DNA of 64,000 bases from NCBI GenBank assembly GCA_958295665.1, contig OY282558.1, positions 357,998,010 to 358,062,009 on the forward strand. Reading direction: 5' to 3'. A program made the translations under genes and the position numbers. The DNA is from Tipula vernalis (taxonomy: Eukaryota; Arthropoda; Insecta; Diptera; Tipulidae). The notes under the pieces are model-generated. The model saw only the letters and a program-made list of their open reading frames with translations. It had not been told where the DNA came from and did not search any database. This document shows positions 61,096-64,000 of this stretch, in pieces; within the stretch, counting starts at the first letter, position 1; each line of letters opens with the position of its first letter.

Positions 61096-61173
61096 GCGCA
61101 ACCAATAATAACTAGTTAGATCACGATGCCATGGCGCAACCAATAATAGATACAGTTAGATCACGATGCCATG
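61096..61173 (+). repeat. imperfect 38/40-bp tandem duplication next to the hAT insertion
   Basis: gcgcaaccaataata...gatcacgatgccatg occurs at 61,096-61,133 and again at 61,134-61,173. The second copy is the original reading frame (AQPIIDTVRSRCHE). The first copy starts exactly at the target duplication of the hAT element. Confidence 0.85.
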
Positions 61174-62259
61174 AAATTGAGAGAAGAATAGATCACTATT
61201 CTATAGATGAGCAGATCATCCCGTTTACTGGTCGAATGCCAGCTCGTCAATTTGTAAAGGGTATACCACGTCCAGTTGGATTGACAAATTTTTTGATTAT
61301 CACATCGTCTTGACTTGTCATGTACTTTGAATTGTACCAAGGTGTATCAATCAATTTAAAGTATAAGGAACTTGGCTTAGGCCCATCTGTTGTATTACGC
61401 CTAACTGAAACCATGCCTCCAGGAAGCTTCCTTTACTTTGACCGCTATTTCTCGACGGTCAGTTTAATGAAAATCTTCAAGAGATGAATTTTAAAGCAAC
61501 AGGGACGATCATGCTAAATCGAGTAAAGAAAGTGAATTTTCAGCAAGATAAAAAAATGAAGAAAGGAGAATCACAAGAGTTTACGCTTGTCGATGGAAAT
61601 TCAGTGATATCGCTAGTAAAATGGAAAGACACGAAATGTGTCACAGCAATTTCCACTATAACTGGTGTAAATCCGGTTAACGTGGTAGATCGTTGGTACA
61701 AATACCAAAAAAAATGTATCCAAATCGAGTGCCCTAACGCAATAGAGGATTATAATCAACACATTGGTGGTGTCGACATTTGTAACCAACAAATGGAATA
61801 TTACCGGGCATTTATTAAAACCAAAAAATTGCCCATTAAAGTGGCTCATCATCTCATTGATTTGGCAGTAGTCAATTCATGGATGGAGTACAGGCGAGAT
61901 TGTTTCAGCTTTAAACAAATCAAATTCAAAAATTCTGGACCTATTAGAATTTAAAATGGACGTGGCGGATTCCTTACTAGCTGAAGTAAAAAATACAGAT
62001 AACGCTGATGATTATGACACTAACCAGGAAGGACCTACACCAAAAAAATCTAGAGCTGAAGCGTTACCATCTTTAGGCAGACGATATTCGTCGTCAGGTC
62101 ATTGGCTGGTTTGGGATGACTTACCAACAGCAAGGATGTGCCGCCTTAAAACTTGCAAATGTCATACGAGATGCAGGTGCGAGAAGTGCAATATTTATTT
62201 ATTTTCATCTAAGTTCAAAAATTGTTTTAAACAATTTCATACACTGAAGGACTGAATTA

Positions 62260-63540
62260 TATATTCAGTCCTTCATTGCATGAAATTGTACATAGCTACT
62301 TACACATGAACATTTAAATTATAATATTTCCTATTGATATGTTAATTTTTGAAATTATTTTTATTTTTATAATTTTATGTTTTGAATGGATTGTTTGTGA
62401 TATTTATTAATAAAATTGTTATTTTTCTTAAAACTTTAATTGTTGTGTCTATTAATTTAGAAATTATGAAAAACTTATTCTGAAATCAACTCACACATTT
62501 GTGTGGGTGCTCCCACGGCAAAACCGGTTCCTTTTTTGACCATAAATTAATGAATTTAATAAACCACTTACCAAATTTATCAGATTTCAACAATACAAAA
62601 GTAACAATGTGGATTTTAAATTGGCTGGTTCCGAGAACCCCTTAAAATTTATCTACACAAATGTAGTATTCGATTGGCAATTTATAAAAAAAAAATTTCA
62701 TTTCTGGTTAGTAGGGAGAGTATAATTTTCTTACACAATTGTGTTAGCCAGTCGTATTTTATTCTCAAATTCTGATTTTTATTGGTTTTATGTGAAGGTT
62801 AAAATTTACCTACACAACTGATTAAGATGGTGCTGAAAGGGGCAACCAAATATATTGTAAAATGTCGAGTATCATTTTTTGCCACCAGTGGATGGAATAA
62901 TTAAAATATATAATAATTACCTAAACTACAATAATTAATTAAATTAATACACATTATCTTGATAAGTTTTTAATTATTGTAATTTATCATCTTAATAAAA
63001 ACATTAAAATAAAAAAAGAAAAATGCGACTTCCGTACAAATTTACTATTCCGTATACGGTACTTATTAAACTACAACCCCTATTTCCATTTTTTTTTTAT
63101 ATAAAACAATTTTCCTGTATCACTATTACAGTACGTATAACATAAATGAAAACTTGAAAATTGTCAGAAGAAAATCATTAAAAAAAAAAAATCGATTTTT
63201 CTTGGATTTTTCTTCATCATTTATTTTAATTGTTCCGAGGCTTTTCTTTTTTGTTTTGTTCTTTTAATTAACTACGGTAATTTTATAATATTTCAAGAAA
63301 GGTCTAACGATTATAAAACATGCAATGCAAAAAATGTGTTATTAGATTTGCTGCTTCAATTCCGCATGTTTTTATGAATTAAATTCTTTTCGTTATAAAT
63401 TCATTGTTGGTTTACTATTTTGTGTGGTCCAATCGAGCCTGAAGGTAATTTCATTAAATAAACTAACGCCGAAAATACACGATTAAATATAGATTTTAAT
63501 CGATATATTGTTTTGCTGTATAATACATAAAACCATATCT
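62260..63540. other. AT-rich downstream region with ACACAATTGTGT-like palindromes
   Basis: No gene. Palindromes cacacatttgtgtg (62,491), acacaaatgtag (62,655) and acacaattgtgt (62,735), plus cctacacaactg (62,810), match two sites upstream of the piggyBac gene. Bases beyond 62,880 show nothing recognisable. Confidence 0.45.
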
Positions 63541-63557
63541 ATTTCATATGGAACGCT

Positions 63558-63698
63558 ATGTACAAGGTGAAGGTTAAACAGCAAATTGTTACGTTTGAAC
63601 ATGAAAAAGAAATGAGAAAATGCTATTCTAACAAAATCATGTACACCGATAAAGATTTTTATGTTGATAAGAAAATTAAAGAGAGCGTTAAAATTAAT
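63558..63698 (+). CDS. possible first exon of an unknown gene
   Basis: An ATG opens a charged 47-codon frame (MYKVKVKQQIVTFEHEKEMR, then KCYSNKIMYTDKDFYVDKK) that runs in phase 0 into a consensus donor, aat|gtaaga, at 63,698. No domain recognised. The rest of any gene would lie beyond the window. It could equally be a chance open frame. Confidence 0.25.
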
Positions 63699-64000
63699 GT
63701 AAGATATACATATATTTTCCACTTGCATGCATATGTAACATAATCGAAAGGAGATATTATTAAATACGGCAAAAAATATTTATTTCCAACTAAATTAAAT
63801 TAGCAACGAAAATTAATTTTGTTAATTTATTTATGGTTGAGTGACAATTACAACATAGTAAATATTATACAGGTTGCATATACCCATTTTTACTAGCTTT
63901 TACGCTATTAAGGTAGGGTTTAGTATTCATGAACATTTTCGTTATATTTTGCAAATTTATCCAGTTTAAAGTAGCCTGATTCCGGAAAATTGAGTTTCGA

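Larger units (their letters stand above)
59051..62255 (+). pseudogene. piggyBac-type transposase with intron, broken by a hAT insertion
   Basis: Starts ATGTCTACGCAAAAC (MSTQNNRGQ), with donor caaa|gtaagt at 59,078 and acceptor tttcag at 59,373 joining in frame to TIYANGKWLIDQDEVQRLLEY. An acidic segment follows. After one frameshift near 59,640 come CPVEDFYKYF, MGCIPYPRLYL and SCMSRNRFHMLCASLHF. A hAT element splits the gene at 59,973-61,094. Beyond it are SIDEQIIPFTGRMPARQF (first Asp), FLYFDRYFSTVSLM (second Asp) and NQHIGGVDICNQQMEYYR (third Asp), so all three catalytic residues survive. The C-terminal cysteine-rich part (CRLKTCKCHTRCRCEKCNIY) ends at 62,255. Further frameshifts occur near 61,312 and 61,470-61,485, and one stop near 61,954. 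The lineage differs from the piggyBac at 9.8-11.4 kb. Confidence 0.9.

Overview
The window looks like AT-rich, repeat-dominated nuclear DNA from an insect, most likely a fly. That rests on the mix of transposon families, spliceosomal introns with GT..AG ends, and very AT-rich spacers. I recognise no ordinary host gene with confidence, and I see no rRNA, tRNA or CRISPR array. Almost everything identifiable is mobile DNA, mostly decayed and often nested.

Layout. 0.6-1.7 kb: a degenerate short-period repeat. 4.2-5.6 kb: three units of a ~108-bp satellite, then a P-like transposase C-terminus whose tail is duplicated. 9.4-11.8 kb: a broken piggyBac transposase on the minus strand. 13.28-16.72 kb: a DNA transposon with long inverted repeats ending CACGGTG; its broken transposase carries both a RAG1-like N-terminal zinc region and RAG1/CMC-type catalytic motifs. 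19.5-21.5 kb: a Helitron relic on the minus strand, abutting a mariner fragment. 21.9-25.4 kb: a Jockey-type retrotransposon whose 3'UTR holds a Harbinger-like element, which itself holds the 3' end of an RNase H-bearing non-LTR element. 26.94-28.85 kb: a hAT element with a perfect 8-bp duplication and a captured coding fragment. 29.3-31.0 kb: a decayed CMC-like transposase. 32.69-36.52 kb: a second hAT element, with a perfect 8-bp duplication, packed with ~108-bp satellite units in opposite orientations. 38.15-38.99 kb: a MITE. 40.7-42.5 kb: a second Helitron relic. 42.5-46.8 kb: dispersed repeats, a pogo-like MITE with a related empty site at 50.4 kb, and a ~1.5-kb tandem duplication. 46.8-49.5 kb: a decayed Gypsy pol.

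The best-preserved item is a 6,953-bp transposon at 51,119-58,071. It has CAC-starting terminal repeats, a TA duplication and CGGTGTT-type subterminal repeats. It carries two genes 28 bp apart. One is an eight-exon gene whose exons all join in frame to give 492 residues (SAMD3-like accessory protein). The other is an uninterrupted 828-residue transposase with two C2H2 fingers and the D, D, CxxC, HD and E motifs of the CACTA/Mirage/Chapaev (CMC) group. It is the only element here whose genes look intact.

Downstream, 59.05-62.26 kb holds a second, intron-bearing piggyBac gene, broken by a frameshift and by a 1.1-kb hAT insertion. The last 1.7 kb is AT-rich with one possible small exon.
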